A DNA stretch of 64,000 nucleotides from the NCBI RefSeq assembly GCF_001636615.1, contig NZ_LGEK01000020.1, forward strand, positions 1 to 64,000, given 5' to 3'. Every line of letters starts with the position of its first letter. Position 1 is the stretch's first letter. Positions 26,567 to 35,088 of this stretch are shown in pieces. The DNA is from Mucilaginibacter sp. L294 (lineage in GTDB: Bacteria > Bacteroidota > Bacteroidia > Sphingobacteriales > Sphingobacteriaceae). A program made the position numbers and the translations under genes. The notes beneath the pieces were generated by a model. It was not told the origin of the DNA and made no database searches. It saw nothing but the letters and a program-made list of their open reading frames with translations.

Positions 26567-27658
26567 TTACTCTTGTTTTGGGTTTAGCCAAAGGTCAATA
26601 GGCCTGTCAACTTTTGGGTGGAACGGCAGGCTGATCTTTTTGCCCTGCCCGGCAGATGCATAGGCGGCATACAGTATCTCCAGCACCGCGCGGCCGTCTT
26701 CGCCGGTTACCAGCGGGGTTTTGTCGTGGCGTACACAGTCAATAAAATGTTTCAGTTCGTGCGGGTAGCCCTGGTTAAATACTTCCTCAAATATGGTGAA
26801 GCTCCACCCGGCAGAAGTATCGGCCTTTTCCATAGCATAACCATACCCTTCGCGACTGTAAGTTAACGCCGAGCTACCCATAAACAGGTCGGCATAAATA
26901 ACGCCGCCTTTACCGTATATCTCGCAGCGGTCGTCCATACCGCCATGCTTGGCCCAGCTATCTTCGGCAACGCAGGTAACACCGTTCTCAAATTCAACAA
27001 TTACTACGGCGTTGTCCTCGCCTTTGGTTCGGTTACCATGCAAAACGGTAGCCATGGTAGCATACACGCTTTTAACCTTAGCGTTGCCCAGCATCCAGCG
27101 GAACCAGCCCATGGCATGGCAGCCCATGTCCATCAGCACGCCACCACCGGCCAGGTTAATATCGTAAAACCAATCGGTATGCGGGCCCGAGTGTTTTTCG
27201 GCTTGCTTTAGCATGTAAACCTCGCCAACGGCGCCTTCTTTTACCACCTGCCTGGCGCGCTCATATTTTGGCGCAAAGCAAAGCTCTTCGGCATACATCA
27301 GCTTTACGTTGTTGGCCTTGCAAGCAGCTATCATTTCGTCGGCTTCCTCTAAGGTAACGGCCAGCGGTTTTTCTATAATGATGTGTTTACCCGCGTTGGC
27401 TGCTTTAATGGTATTAACCGCATGCAGGTAGTTGGGTACGCAAATATCAATCACCTCGCAATCGGTTTCGGCCAGTAGTTTATCTACATCATCAAAATAA
27501 GCGGGGATGTGGTGCTTTTCGGCAAAGGCTTTGGCCTTATCCAAATTACGGGCATACACAGCCACAATCTCCGCCTCGGGGATAAAGCGCTGGTACGATT
27601 CTACGTGGATATCTGATATGAATCCTGCTCCCAGGATGGCAACTTTAGTTTTGGTCAT
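26567..27658 (-). CDS. Gfo/Idh/MocA family oxidoreductase
   Basis: This 363-residue cytoplasmic NAD(P)-dependent oxidoreductase has the Rossmann motif GAGFISDIH (residues 10-18), EKPLAVTLEEAD near 97, and DMGCHAMGWFRWM near 180 holding the usual catalytic His. It follows the bglX-like gene on the same strand with an 17-base gap, so the two are probably cotranscribed. That makes a role with a sugar released by the glucosidase plausible. The substrate is not known. Confidence 0.86.
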   Translation of the reverse strand: MTKTKVAILGAGFISDIHVESYQRFIPEAEIVAVYARNLDKAKAFAEKHHIPAYFDDVDKLLAETDCEVIDICVPNYLHAVNTIKAANAGKHIIIEKPLAVTLEEADEMIAACKANNVKLMYAEELCFAPKYERARQVVKEGAVGEVYMLKQAEKHSGPHTDWFYDINLAGGGVLMDMGCHAMGWFRWMLGNAKVKSVYATMATVLHGNRTKGEDNAVVIVEFENGVTCVAEDSWAKHGGMDDRCEIYGKGGVIYADLFMGSSALTYSREGYGYAMEKADTSAGWSFTIFEEVFNQGYPHELKHFIDCVRHDKTPLVTGEDGRAVLEILYAAYASAGQGKKISLPFHPKVDRPIDLWLNPKQE

Positions 27659-27675
27659 GATATAAATAGAAGATG

Positions 27676-29904
27676 TTAGTTGGTTAATTGAAATGTTTTT
27701 TCCAGTTTAATTTGGTTTGATGCTGCACCTATCATCAGCTTAAACTCGCCGGGCTGGGTGATGAGTTGCAGGTTATCATTATAAAACTGCAATTTTTCTT
27801 TATTGATGGTGAATGTGATGCGTTTTGTTTCGCCGGGGGCGAGCATCACTTTTTTGAAATCTTTTAACTCTTTAACAGGTCGCAGCGGTTGGGCTACCAT
27901 ATCGCGGATATATAGCTGGGCGACATCCTCGCCTGCTGTATTCCCGGTATTCTTCAGGTCGAACGATACAGTCAGGCTTTCCGTTTTTTTGATGGCCGTT
28001 TTGCTGATGCTGATATTGGTATAGCTAAATGTGGTATAACTTAAGCCATAACCAAATGCGTATTGCGGTGTGTTTGGCGCATCAATGTACGATGAGCGGT
28101 AAAACGTATCGTTATCGCCCTGGGCTGGCCTGCCTGTATTTAAAAAGTTATAATAAATAGGGATCTGGCCTTCGCTGCGCGGGAAGGTCATAGGTAGTTT
28201 ACCCGCCGGGTTGTAGTTGCCAAACAAAACATCAGCTACCGAATTACCCATCTGGCTGCCTAACCACCAGGTATAAACTATTGCCGGGGCATGTTCGGCT
28301 GTCCAGTTAAATACCATAGGGCGGCCCGCCATAAGCAGTACCACTACGGGTTTGCCGGTTGCTACAACCGCTTTTATCAGGTCCTCCTGCACACCGGGGA
28401 TGTGAATATTAGCTTTGCTGCGCGCCTCGCCGGTCATAAAAATATCTTCGCCAACAGCCATGATAACTACATCGGCTTTTTTAGCGGTTTCTACGGCTTC
28501 TTTAAAATCGGTTGCTACACTGTCTTTTATTTTGCATCCTTCGGCATATAATATTTTTGCGCCGGGTGCCTGGTTATGGATGCCCTCTTCTATGGTAACT
28601 ACATTTTCATTCGGGTCTACATCGGTTGACCATGCACCTTTCAGATACCACCGCTCCCTGCTTAGCGGGCCAATAAGCGCAATGGTTTTCAACTCTTTTG
28701 AAAGCGGCAAAAGCTGCTTTTCGTTTTTTAGCAGTACAATGCTTTTCCGGCCCATATCGCGCGCCGCCTCGATGTTTTCAGGCTTGTTCATAGTGGCCTT
28801 TTCGCGTTCGGGGTTAATAAATTTGTACGGGTCATCAAATAAACCCATTTCAAATTTTTTGGTGAGGATGCGCCTTACAGCATCGTTTACCAATGTGACA
28901 GGCACCCGGCCATCCTTAACCAGTTTAGCCAGGTTATTGATGTAGGCGCGGCTTTCCATATCCATATCACTACCGGCTTTTATGGCCACTTCTGCAGCTT
29001 CATAATTATCTTTTACAAAGCCATGCGGTATCATTTCGCCTATCGAGTTCCAATCGCTCACAACAAAGCCTTTAAAGCCCCACTGGCCTTTTAGTATATC
29101 GCGCTGCAAGTAGCTGCTGCCTGTTGCAGGTGTTCCGTTAAGATCGTTAAAGGCGTTCATAAATGTGGCTGCCCCGGCATCAAGCGCGGCTTTAAAAGGG
29201 GGCAGGTAAGTTTGCCATAGCGTGCGTTTGCTCATATCAACGCTATTATAATCCCGGCCGCCAATGGCAGCCCCATAAGCGGCAAAGTGTTTTACACATG
29301 CCATTACCGCATCGGTATTGCCAAGGCCTTTACCCTGAAAACCTTTTACACGCGCACCTGCAATTAACGATCCCAAATATGGGTCTTCACCCGCACCTTC
29401 CATCACACGGCCCCATCGCGGGTCGCGGGCAATATCAACCATGGGGGCAAAGGTCCAGTTGATACCTGCCGCCGCCGCTTCAGTAGCAGCAACGCGTGCC
29501 GAGCGCTCCATGGCAGGCATATCCCAGCTTGCGGCTTCGGCCAGGGGGATGGGAAAGGTAATGCTATACCCGTGTATCACATCCTGCCCAAAAAGTAGTG
29601 GTATTTTTAAACGCGACTGCATGGCCGCCTGCTGAAATTTCCGGGTGTGTTCGGTCCCCATAATATTAAGCACCGAACCTACTTTGCCCTGCTTCACAGC
29701 ATCCAGCTTGTTACCTACATCTTTGGTAACCGGGCCGGTAGCTTCCCAATCGCCATTGTATTGGTTAAGCTGCCCAACTTTTTCATCCAGTGTCATTTTA
29801 TTCAACAATGCCTCCACTTTGGCTGCAATTGTTTTTTGCTGTGCGAAGGCTGTGTTTACATACAAAAGCACCGAAAAGGTAAAAGCAAGTTTTATAAATC
29901 TCAT
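27676..29904 (-). CDS. bglX: Periplasmic beta-glucosidase, GH3
   Basis: This 742-residue GH3 beta-glucosidase has a signal peptide (cleavage near TAFAQ). The N-terminal barrel contains KHFAAYG and the nucleophile Asp in GFVVSDWNS. The alpha/beta sandwich and a C-terminal fibronectin III-like domain (from about residue 655, DVAQLYIRD) follow. It cleaves terminal beta-glucosyl residues of oligosaccharides in the periplasm. It starts 3 bases after the SGNH hydrolase gene ends, so the three genes 30594 to 26567 probably form one operon. Confidence 0.93.
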   Translation of the reverse strand: MRFIKLAFTFSVLLYVNTAFAQQKTIAAKVEALLNKMTLDEKVGQLNQYNGDWEATGPVTKDVGNKLDAVKQGKVGSVLNIMGTEHTRKFQQAAMQSRLKIPLLFGQDVIHGYSITFPIPLAEAASWDMPAMERSARVAATEAAAAGINWTFAPMVDIARDPRWGRVMEGAGEDPYLGSLIAGARVKGFQGKGLGNTDAVMACVKHFAAYGAAIGGRDYNSVDMSKRTLWQTYLPPFKAALDAGAATFMNAFNDLNGTPATGSSYLQRDILKGQWGFKGFVVSDWNSIGEMIPHGFVKDNYEAAEVAIKAGSDMDMESRAYINNLAKLVKDGRVPVTLVNDAVRRILTKKFEMGLFDDPYKFINPEREKATMNKPENIEAARDMGRKSIVLLKNEKQLLPLSKELKTIALIGPLSRERWYLKGAWSTDVDPNENVVTIEEGIHNQAPGAKILYAEGCKIKDSVATDFKEAVETAKKADVVIMAVGEDIFMTGEARSKANIHIPGVQEDLIKAVVATGKPVVVLLMAGRPMVFNWTAEHAPAIVYTWWLGSQMGNSVADVLFGNYNPAGKLPMTFPRSEGQIPIYYNFLNTGRPAQGDNDTFYRSSYIDAPNTPQYAFGYGLSYTTFSYTNISISKTAIKKTESLTVSFDLKNTGNTAGEDVAQLYIRDMVAQPLRPVKELKDFKKVMLAPGETKRITFTINKEKLQFYNDNLQLITQPGEFKLMIGAASNQIKLEKTFQLTN

Positions 29905-29907
29905 CTT

Positions 29908-30594
29908 TTATAGGTATTTCATTTTTTTAAGATAGGCCACCCAAACTATATAAGCCTCGGGTTTTAGGTGCAGGCCTTCATAAGTGTATTTGGCATCCAG
30001 CCGGTTTTGCGCATCAATAAAAAGCGGGTGCAGGTTAATATAGGTATAACCCATACCTGCGGCATTTGCTTTAAGCATCTCATTTACCCGGGGGATGTGT
30101 TCGGCCTTATCATAATGCTGCGGGAAGTTCTTCACCGTTGGGTTTATAGGCAACACGCTCTGTACATAGATCCTGGTGCCGGGGCTTCCTGCTTTTATCT
30201 TACCGATGATCTTAAAATAATTATAGGCGATAACCGAGTCGGGGATATCCTTGCCGATATCATTAATACCTAACAGGATAAACAGCTTTTTGGGATGGCG
30301 GTTGATCACATCGTCGATGCGTTTTAGTACGCCATAGGTAATATCGCCGCCAATGCCGCGGTTAAGCACGGTGGTATCGTTTAACAGTTTTGGCCAGTTG
30401 CCCATTTCGGTAATGCTGTTGCCTAAAAAGATGATGCCGCCCTGTGTTACCGGTTGCTTTTTGAATTGTTCAAGCCGCTGGGTGGTATGGTCGGGGATGA
30501 AGGGGATGGTATCAAACAGGTTTTGGTTTGACGGCCTGGTTTGCGCGCGCGCAAAGGCAGGAAGCAGCAAAAGCAGCAGGAGGTACTTCTTCAT
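29908..30594 (-). CDS. Secreted SGNH/GDSL-family hydrolase
   Basis: This 228-residue hydrolase has a signal peptide (LLLLLLPAFARAQ). The catalytic Ser is in FLGNSITEMG, the oxyanion Gly in GIGGDI, the Asn in LLGINDIG, and the terminal His in YEGLHLKPEAY. Likely substrates are acetyl or other esters on sugars. I chose the ATG at 30594 since it opens the signal peptide. The frame extends 35 codons upstream without sense. It heads the bglX unit. Confidence 0.86.
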   Translation of the reverse strand: MKKYLLLLLLLPAFARAQTRPSNQNLFDTIPFIPDHTTQRLEQFKKQPVTQGGIIFLGNSITEMGNWPKLLNDTTVLNRGIGGDITYGVLKRIDDVINRHPKKLFILLGINDIGKDIPDSVIAYNYFKIIGKIKAGSPGTRIYVQSVLPINPTVKNFPQHYDKAEHIPRVNEMLKANAAGMGYTYINLHPLFIDAQNRLDAKYTYEGLHLKPEAYIVWVAYLKKMKYL

Positions 30595-30749
30595 AAATTT
30601 GTTTAGTTGGCGGCTAAAAATACAATATTTGTGACCATTTAAGGTCGTTTTATGGCGTTTTTGTCCGTTTGGAGGGCGAAAAAAGGCGCGTATTTGCACT
30701 TAAAAACCTTCATTTTCATCAAAAACCTGACAAATCGTAAACAATCCTA

Positions 30750-30781
30750 AATACAATAATGTTGCATTTGTATTATCTTTG
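30750..30781 (+). promoter_or_regulatory. Promoter box with overlapping palindrome, possible Fur-family operator
   Basis: TATCTTTG at 30774-30781 matches the -7 consensus TAnnTTTG exactly and ends 4 bases before the ATG at 30786. AATACAA (30750-30756) is the exact reverse complement of TTGTATT (30768-30774), and ATG-TTG-CAT forms the near-symmetric centre. An AT-rich palindrome overlapping the promoter of a unit that includes a Fur gene suggests autoregulation. No -33 element is clear. Confidence 0.4.
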
Positions 30782-30785
30782 CAGC

Positions 30786-31226
30786 ATGATCTCGAGATTA
30801 AAAGCCATAAAACTGGATAATATCGGTATGACAGCTTCCACACTTTGCGCTATACACTGCGCGGCTGTGCCTATATTTTTTACCAGTTTACCCTTGCTTG
30901 GCCTGGGCTTTTTGGCCAACCCCTGGGTAGAGTGGATCATGATCATTATTGCCCTGGTGGTGGGTATCTCATCTATCGGTAATTCGTACTTTAAAGAGCA
31001 TCATCGTGTTTTACCGCTGGCTTTGCTGATAACCGGCTTTGTTACCATTATTATTGGCCACCTGTTTACTAAAGGATGGTTGGAGGCGATTGTAGTACCC
31101 CTTGGCGGCATTACTATAGCTACAGCGCACTTTGTAAATTATAAATTTGCCGGTGCCTGCAAAGCCGGCGACAGCTTTTTCCACCTAAAGCATGCGCACC
31201 CGCATGATGAGCAGCATGCTGCATAA
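30786..31226 (+). CDS. MerC family membrane protein
   Basis: This 146-residue inner-membrane protein has four hydrophobic helices. CAIHCAAVP in the first helix matches the Cys pair of MerC, a mercuric-ion transporter family. The His-rich tail (HLKHAHPHDEQH) may bind metal. There is no merA or merR nearby, and the gene is followed by a Fur-family regulator 24 bases downstream, so a role in general metal uptake, perhaps zinc, is more likely than mercury resistance. The ATG at 30786 is chosen because it starts at a clear cytoplasmic N terminus just after a promoter box. Confidence 0.84.
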   Translation: MISRLKAIKLDNIGMTASTLCAIHCAAVPIFFTSLPLLGLGFLANPWVEWIMIIIALVVGISSIGNSYFKEHHRVLPLALLITGFVTIIIGHLFTKGWLEAIVVPLGGITIATAHFVNYKFAGACKAGDSFFHLKHAHPHDEQHAA

Positions 31227-31233
31227 ATTTCAT

Positions 31234-31241
31234 TAAATTTG
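31234..31241 (+). promoter_or_regulatory. Candidate -7 box for the Fur gene
   Basis: TAAATTTG fits TAnnTTTG exactly and lies 9 bases before the ATG at 31251. This suggests the Fur gene may have its own nearly leaderless transcript besides read-through from the MerC gene. Confidence 0.35.
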
Positions 31242-31250
31242 TAGGGTAAA

Positions 31251-31703
31251 ATGGCACAAGTAAAAAATAACTACCAGTTTGAGGATATGCTGCAAAAGCA
31301 TAATCTGAAAAAAACCGCGCCGCGGCTAAGGGTGCTATCTATGATGTACTCAAAAAATACGGCCACCTCACAACCCGATCTGGAGAGCGTAATGAACGAT
31401 ATTGACCGGGTTACCCTGTACCGTATCCTGAATGTTTTTGAAGAGAAGGGCATCATCCATAAAGTGTTTGACCTGAACGGCACGGCCAACTACGCCGTTT
31501 GCCACTCCGATTGCCAGGAGAACCACCACCACGACGAACACCTGCATTTTAACTGTACCGTTTGCAAAAATGTGTACTGCCTCAACGAGCTGAACATCCC
31601 AAGGCTAACCCTGCCTGCCGGTTTCGAGGCCGAAGGATTTACCATTTACGCATCGGGGTTATGCCCCAAGTGCAATAAGAAAAGTACGGCCAAAACTAAT
31701 TGA
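31251..31703 (+). CDS. Fur-family metal-dependent repressor
   Basis: This 150-residue protein has a winged-helix N terminus (recognition region LESVMNDIDRVTLYRIL) and a C-terminal dimerisation domain. Metal sites are suggested by HHHDEHLHFNC, CTVCKNVYC and a final CPKC. The paired CxxC motifs give the structural zinc site. Whether it senses iron, zinc or manganese cannot be told from sequence. Pairing with a MerC-type membrane protein makes zinc a reasonable guess. Confidence 0.9.
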   Translation: MAQVKNNYQFEDMLQKHNLKKTAPRLRVLSMMYSKNTATSQPDLESVMNDIDRVTLYRILNVFEEKGIIHKVFDLNGTANYAVCHSDCQENHHHDEHLHFNCTVCKNVYCLNELNIPRLTLPAGFEAEGFTIYASGLCPKCNKKSTAKTN

Positions 31704-31820
31704 TATTTGCAACAAGATTGCTATTAACCATGGCGTCCCGAAAACGTCTTTTAACGGCCTTAAATCGCCCAAAATCGACTTTTAAAGGTAATTTATTGTA
31801 CTGTTTTATACAATGTTGGT

Positions 31821-31828
31821 TAAATTAG
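31821..31828 (+). promoter_or_regulatory. Candidate -7 box for the amidase gene
   Basis: TAAATTAG lies 18 bases before the ATG at 31847. Just upstream, ATTGTA (31795-31800) and TACAAT (31809-31814) form an exact inverted repeat that could be an operator. Confidence 0.25.
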
Positions 31829-31846
31829 CGTTCCCTAATGATATAA

Positions 31847-32668
31847 ATGAGTAAAAAATATTTCAGGCTGATGTTTACCATCGGCGTCCTTTCTTTTTAC
31901 ATGCTGCTGTGTTCTTTTACACCTGCGGCAGATACTATTCAAAACGCTGGTTTTAAGCTAAAAACCATTATTATTGATGCCGGCCATGGTGGTAAGGATG
32001 CCGGTGCAAAGGGCTTGTCGTCGTTCGAGAAGAATGTAACCCTTTCTATAGCCAAAAAGCTACAGGCAGCTATCCAAACCCAGTTTCCAGAGATCGCGAC
32101 CGTCATGACCCGTACCGATGATACCTTTATCGAGTTAAGGCGCCGGTCGGATATTGCCAATAAATCGCAGGGTAACCTTTTTATCTCTATTCATTGTAAT
32201 TCATCAGCTGAGGGCACCGCCTACCGCGCGCACAAACAAAGCGGGGTGATGCTGCTCATCTACGGTATAAAACGAGCCGGTGAGCAACTGGAGGCTATGC
32301 GCGAGAACGCATCCATCCTGATAGAAAAAGACCAAACGCAATACGAAGCCCTTGATGCCGACGACCCGGCCAATGCTATTATACTAAGTGCCTTCGCCAA
32401 AAAATACCGTAAGCAAAGCATTAAGTTTGGCGAGTATTTAAACATGGAATTTACCGAAACAGATGGCCGCCCCTCTATTGGTGTGCGCGAGCAAAGCCTT
32501 TATGTTCTGGCCAACAGCGGTATGCCGGCTGTGCTGATAGAAACAGGCTTTATCAATAACCCCGATGAAGAAACCTATCTTAATTCGGAAGAGGGACAGA
32601 ACGAGATCGTTCAAAGTATTGTGCGTTCTGTAAAGGCCTATAGGGATGTGCTTACGCTGCAGCAATAG
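31847..32668 (+). CDS. N-acetylmuramoyl-L-alanine amidase (Amidase_3)
   Basis: This 273-residue zinc amidase cleaves the bond between MurNAc and L-Ala in peptidoglycan. A signal peptide precedes the catalytic domain. Zinc ligands are the His in IIDAGHGGKD, the Glu in FEKNVTL and the His in FISIHCNS. The catalytic Glu is in AVLIETGFINN. It would act in the periplasm during daughter-cell separation. A repeat flanked by a duplication of the gene's own 3' end follows it. Confidence 0.92.
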   Translation: MSKKYFRLMFTIGVLSFYMLLCSFTPAADTIQNAGFKLKTIIIDAGHGGKDAGAKGLSSFEKNVTLSIAKKLQAAIQTQFPEIATVMTRTDDTFIELRRRSDIANKSQGNLFISIHCNSSAEGTAYRAHKQSGVMLLIYGIKRAGEQLEAMRENASILIEKDQTQYEALDADDPANAIILSAFAKKYRKQSIKFGEYLNMEFTETDGRPSIGVREQSLYVLANSGMPAVLIETGFINNPDEETYLNSEEGQNEIVQSIVRSVKAYRDVLTLQQ

Positions 32669-32877
32669 TTTGTTAACGTAAAGTTTGATAGCAATCGCTC
32701 GCCTCCCGGCGAGTGATGACTATTAGGAGGCCTCCGGCCGCAGTAATAGAACAGGCCGGAGGCCTTGTAATAGCAGTCACTCGCTAAGAAGCGAGCGACT
32801 GCGACAATCGTTCACGCATCCAGAGGTCTATAAATACTACTTACCTACGGCAATAGTGGTTTTTTAACGTAAAGTTT
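32651..32877. repeat. Inverted-repeat element flanked by duplicated amidase 3' end
   Basis: The core (32691-32815) is a long inverted repeat: CAATCGCTCG and GGCCTCCGGCC on the left pair with GGCCGGAGGCC and CGAGCGACTGC on the right. It is flanked by an imperfect direct repeat of about 35 bases, 32651-32686 and 32840-32877, which includes the amidase stop codon and TTAACGTAAAGTTT. The rest of the 307-base gap to 32975 holds only a small hairpin. Confidence 0.75.
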
Positions 32878-32927
32878 ATCTTAAATTATTCAGTTAATAG
32901 CATAAAACATTATATATTAGATAATGC

Positions 32928-32947
32928 TTGCCCTTGTAACAGGGCAA
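32928..32947. repeat. Small hairpin upstream of the Ter operon
   Basis: TTGCCCT (32928-32934) pairs exactly with AGGGCAA (32941-32947) across a six-base loop, 28 bases before the ATG at 32976. It could be a terminator remnant, an operator or a 5' leader structure. Confidence 0.45.
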
Positions 32948-32975
32948 ATATTTTATAAACTGTTTACATCTGCTA

Positions 32976-33674
32976 ATGCCTTACTACCAGCACTATTCGT
33001 TTGATCTGTGGCTTACACTGATCAAGTCAAACCCGGATTTTAAGATCCAACGCGCGCATTTTTTTCAGCAAAATTTTAATCGGACAGGAAAATCTGTTGA
33101 GGAAATAGATAAGCTCTTCAGGCAGGTGGACGGTATGTGTAACGCCATCAACGAGAAAACAGGCAAGAACATAGATGCCGACGAAATGTACCTGATGGTG
33201 ATCGGTCTCATCAGCGGCGATAGCTTAAGTATTGACGAGGTAGATTATACCGCCCTGCACCTGCAAATGGAGGATTTGCTGTTTAAATACCCCCCGCAAA
33301 TGTACTCGGCTGTAACAACCGAGGTGCTGGAGCATCTAAAACAAAAAAGCGGAGCAACTTTTAGTTTGTTGAGCAACACAGGATACATCACCGGTAGATC
33401 ATTACGAAAGGTATTAGCACTTTACGGGCTGGATAGCTATTTCGATTTTCAGCTTTACTCTGACGAGGCGGGCATGTCAAAACCAAACCCCGAATTTTTT
33501 AAAACCATGCTGAATAACATTGATATATGTAATGCAGATAAGGAGATCCCACTCAAAAATATTATTCACATCGGCGATAATCCGAAGAATGATAAACAGG
33601 CCGCAGATGACATAGGCATCAGCTCATTGCTTATTAATTCAAACCAAACTACCATTTTAAGCCTTATAAGCTAA
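32976..33674 (+). CDS. HAD-superfamily hydrolase in a Ter operon
   Basis: This 232-residue HAD protein has nucleophile D10 in SFDLWLTL, motif II in LLSNTGY, the Lys in SKPNPEFF and motif IV in HIGDNPKND. The second Asp of motif I (DxD) is Trp12 here, which in classical phosphatases is the general acid. Activity may therefore be altered. It starts the Ter-type operon, 10 bases before the phosphoribosyltransferase gene. HAD and phosphoribosyltransferase genes are known companions of TerD/TelA genes. Confidence 0.83.
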   Translation: MPYYQHYSFDLWLTLIKSNPDFKIQRAHFFQQNFNRTGKSVEEIDKLFRQVDGMCNAINEKTGKNIDADEMYLMVIGLISGDSLSIDEVDYTALHLQMEDLLFKYPPQMYSAVTTEVLEHLKQKSGATFSLLSNTGYITGRSLRKVLALYGLDSYFDFQLYSDEAGMSKPNPEFFKTMLNNIDICNADKEIPLKNIIHIGDNPKNDKQAADDIGISSLLINSNQTTILSLIS

Positions 33675-33684
33675 AAGCAGTCAT

Positions 33685-34533
33685 ATGACATCTACCACAT
33701 ATTCACTACACCATATCCATCACGATACTACCTTTGGCTTTGATGCCAATGATTACAGCCGTTTTAAGTTTGGTGATGGCCTGGTATCGAAAGATTTTGG
33801 CATATCGCTGGCGGATGGGTTTATCAGCGAATACCTGGCAGAGAACCCTGTATCACAACAGATAGTGGTTATATCAAGCCCATACTCGTTTATCCCAACG
33901 GCAACCTTCGCCATGAAAAACTGGTTTGTTTACCGCCTTAACCATTGGCTGGCAGGGCAGGGCTTACCCGTTGTGCAGGAAGCAAAGGTGCACCGCACCA
34001 TCACTTATAAAGAGGACTACGGGGAGCTGAATGCCGAGCAGCGGATGAACCTGATAGGTAACGACCAGTTCCACATCGATAAAGACTTTTTGCAAGGCAA
34101 AACGCTGCTGTTTTTAGATGATATCCGCATTACGGGCAGCCACGAGCGCATGATCATGAAAATGGTTGACGCTTATGGGCTCGATAACGATATCCACATG
34201 CTATACTTTGCCCAACTGATCAATACAGATATCCACCCCAATGTGGAAAATTACCTGAATTATTACCAGGTGAAGAACATTTTCGACCTGGACGGCATCA
34301 TCAAAAGCGGCAATTTTTGCATCAACACACGTATTGTAAAATACATATTAAACTATAGTTTTGATAGCTTTTGCGTGTTTATAGAAAACCAGCAGGCCGA
34401 TTTTGTAGAGCAGCTGTACAACATGGCTTTGGGCAACGGATACCACACCATAGAGGCATACGGGCGCAACCTTAAATTTATAAAAAAACTTTTACTTTTA
34501 GATAATTATAAACTAATACAATATGGCAATTAA
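33685..34533 (+). CDS. Phosphoribosyltransferase-like protein of the Ter cluster
   Basis: This 282-residue protein carries the PRPP-binding signature around D145-D146 (LLFLDDIRITGSH), the hallmark of type I phosphoribosyltransferases. Such genes accompany TerD/TelA modules and were proposed by others to make a nucleoside-like product. The last 11 bases overlap the first TerD gene, which implies translational coupling. No purine or pyrimidine salvage signature was recognised, so the acceptor base is unknown. Confidence 0.85.
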   Translation: MTSTTYSLHHIHHDTTFGFDANDYSRFKFGDGLVSKDFGISLADGFISEYLAENPVSQQIVVISSPYSFIPTATFAMKNWFVYRLNHWLAGQGLPVVQEAKVHRTITYKEDYGELNAEQRMNLIGNDQFHIDKDFLQGKTLLFLDDIRITGSHERMIMKMVDAYGLDNDIHMLYFAQLINTDIHPNVENYLNYYQVKNIFDLDGIIKSGNFCINTRIVKYILNYSFDSFCVFIENQQADFVEQLYNMALGNGYHTIEAYGRNLKFIKKLLLLDNYKLIQYGN

Positions 34534-35077
34534 CCTTCAAAAGGGGCAGCGCGAAGCTATTGACGCCCCTAAATTTACAATAGGCTTAGGCTGGGATACC
34601 AACACATCATCAACCGGGGCAGGCTTTGACCTTGATGCGTCTGTATTTATTATGGGCGATAATAAAAAGATATTGAGTGATGAGCATTTTGTGTTTTACA
34701 ATAACCTTAAAACACCCGATGAAGCTGTTGAGCATACCGGCGATAACCTGACCGGTGCAGGCGATGGCGACGATGAGCAGATCAAGATAGACCTAACTAA
34801 AATTGACCCGCGTGTAACCGAGATCTGCATCGTGGTGACCATCCATGAGGCCGAGAGCCGCCGCCAGAATTTTGGCCAGGTGCGCAACTCGTTCGTGCGC
34901 ATTTTTGATGCAGCTACCAATACCGATATCCTGAAATACGAACTGGAGGAAGATTTTTCAATAGAAACAGCGGTAGAGTTCGGTCGCATTTACAAACGCG
35001 ATAACAAATGGAAATTTGAGGCAGTAGGTGCGGGCATGAAAGGCGGCCTGCAAGATTATTTAAACAAATACAACTAA
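34523..35077 (+). CDS. terD: TerD family stress protein, copy 1
   Basis: This 184-residue TerD-domain protein has the typical core GLGWDTN...FDLDASVF...DEHFVFYNN and acidic calcium-binding loops (GDGDDEQIKIDL). TerD proteins bind calcium and associate with the inner face of the membrane in tellurite- and general stress-resistance systems. It overlaps the phosphoribosyltransferase gene by 11 bases, and the second TerD gene follows after 11 bases. Confidence 0.95.
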   Translation: MAINLQKGQREAIDAPKFTIGLGWDTNTSSTGAGFDLDASVFIMGDNKKILSDEHFVFYNNLKTPDEAVEHTGDNLTGAGDGDDEQIKIDLTKIDPRVTEICIVVTIHEAESRRQNFGQVRNSFVRIFDAATNTDILKYELEEDFSIETAVEFGRIYKRDNKWKFEAVGAGMKGGLQDYLNKYN

Positions 35078-35088
35078 CCAAAAATATC

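Noticed and set aside
30786-31703. Mercury-resistance operon
   Set aside because: Only a MerC-type membrane protein is present, without merA, merP, merT or merR; the regulator is of the Fur family.
32651-32877. Insertion sequence with target-site duplication
   Set aside because: The element contains no ORF, and the flanking repeats are imperfect and far longer than normal target duplications.
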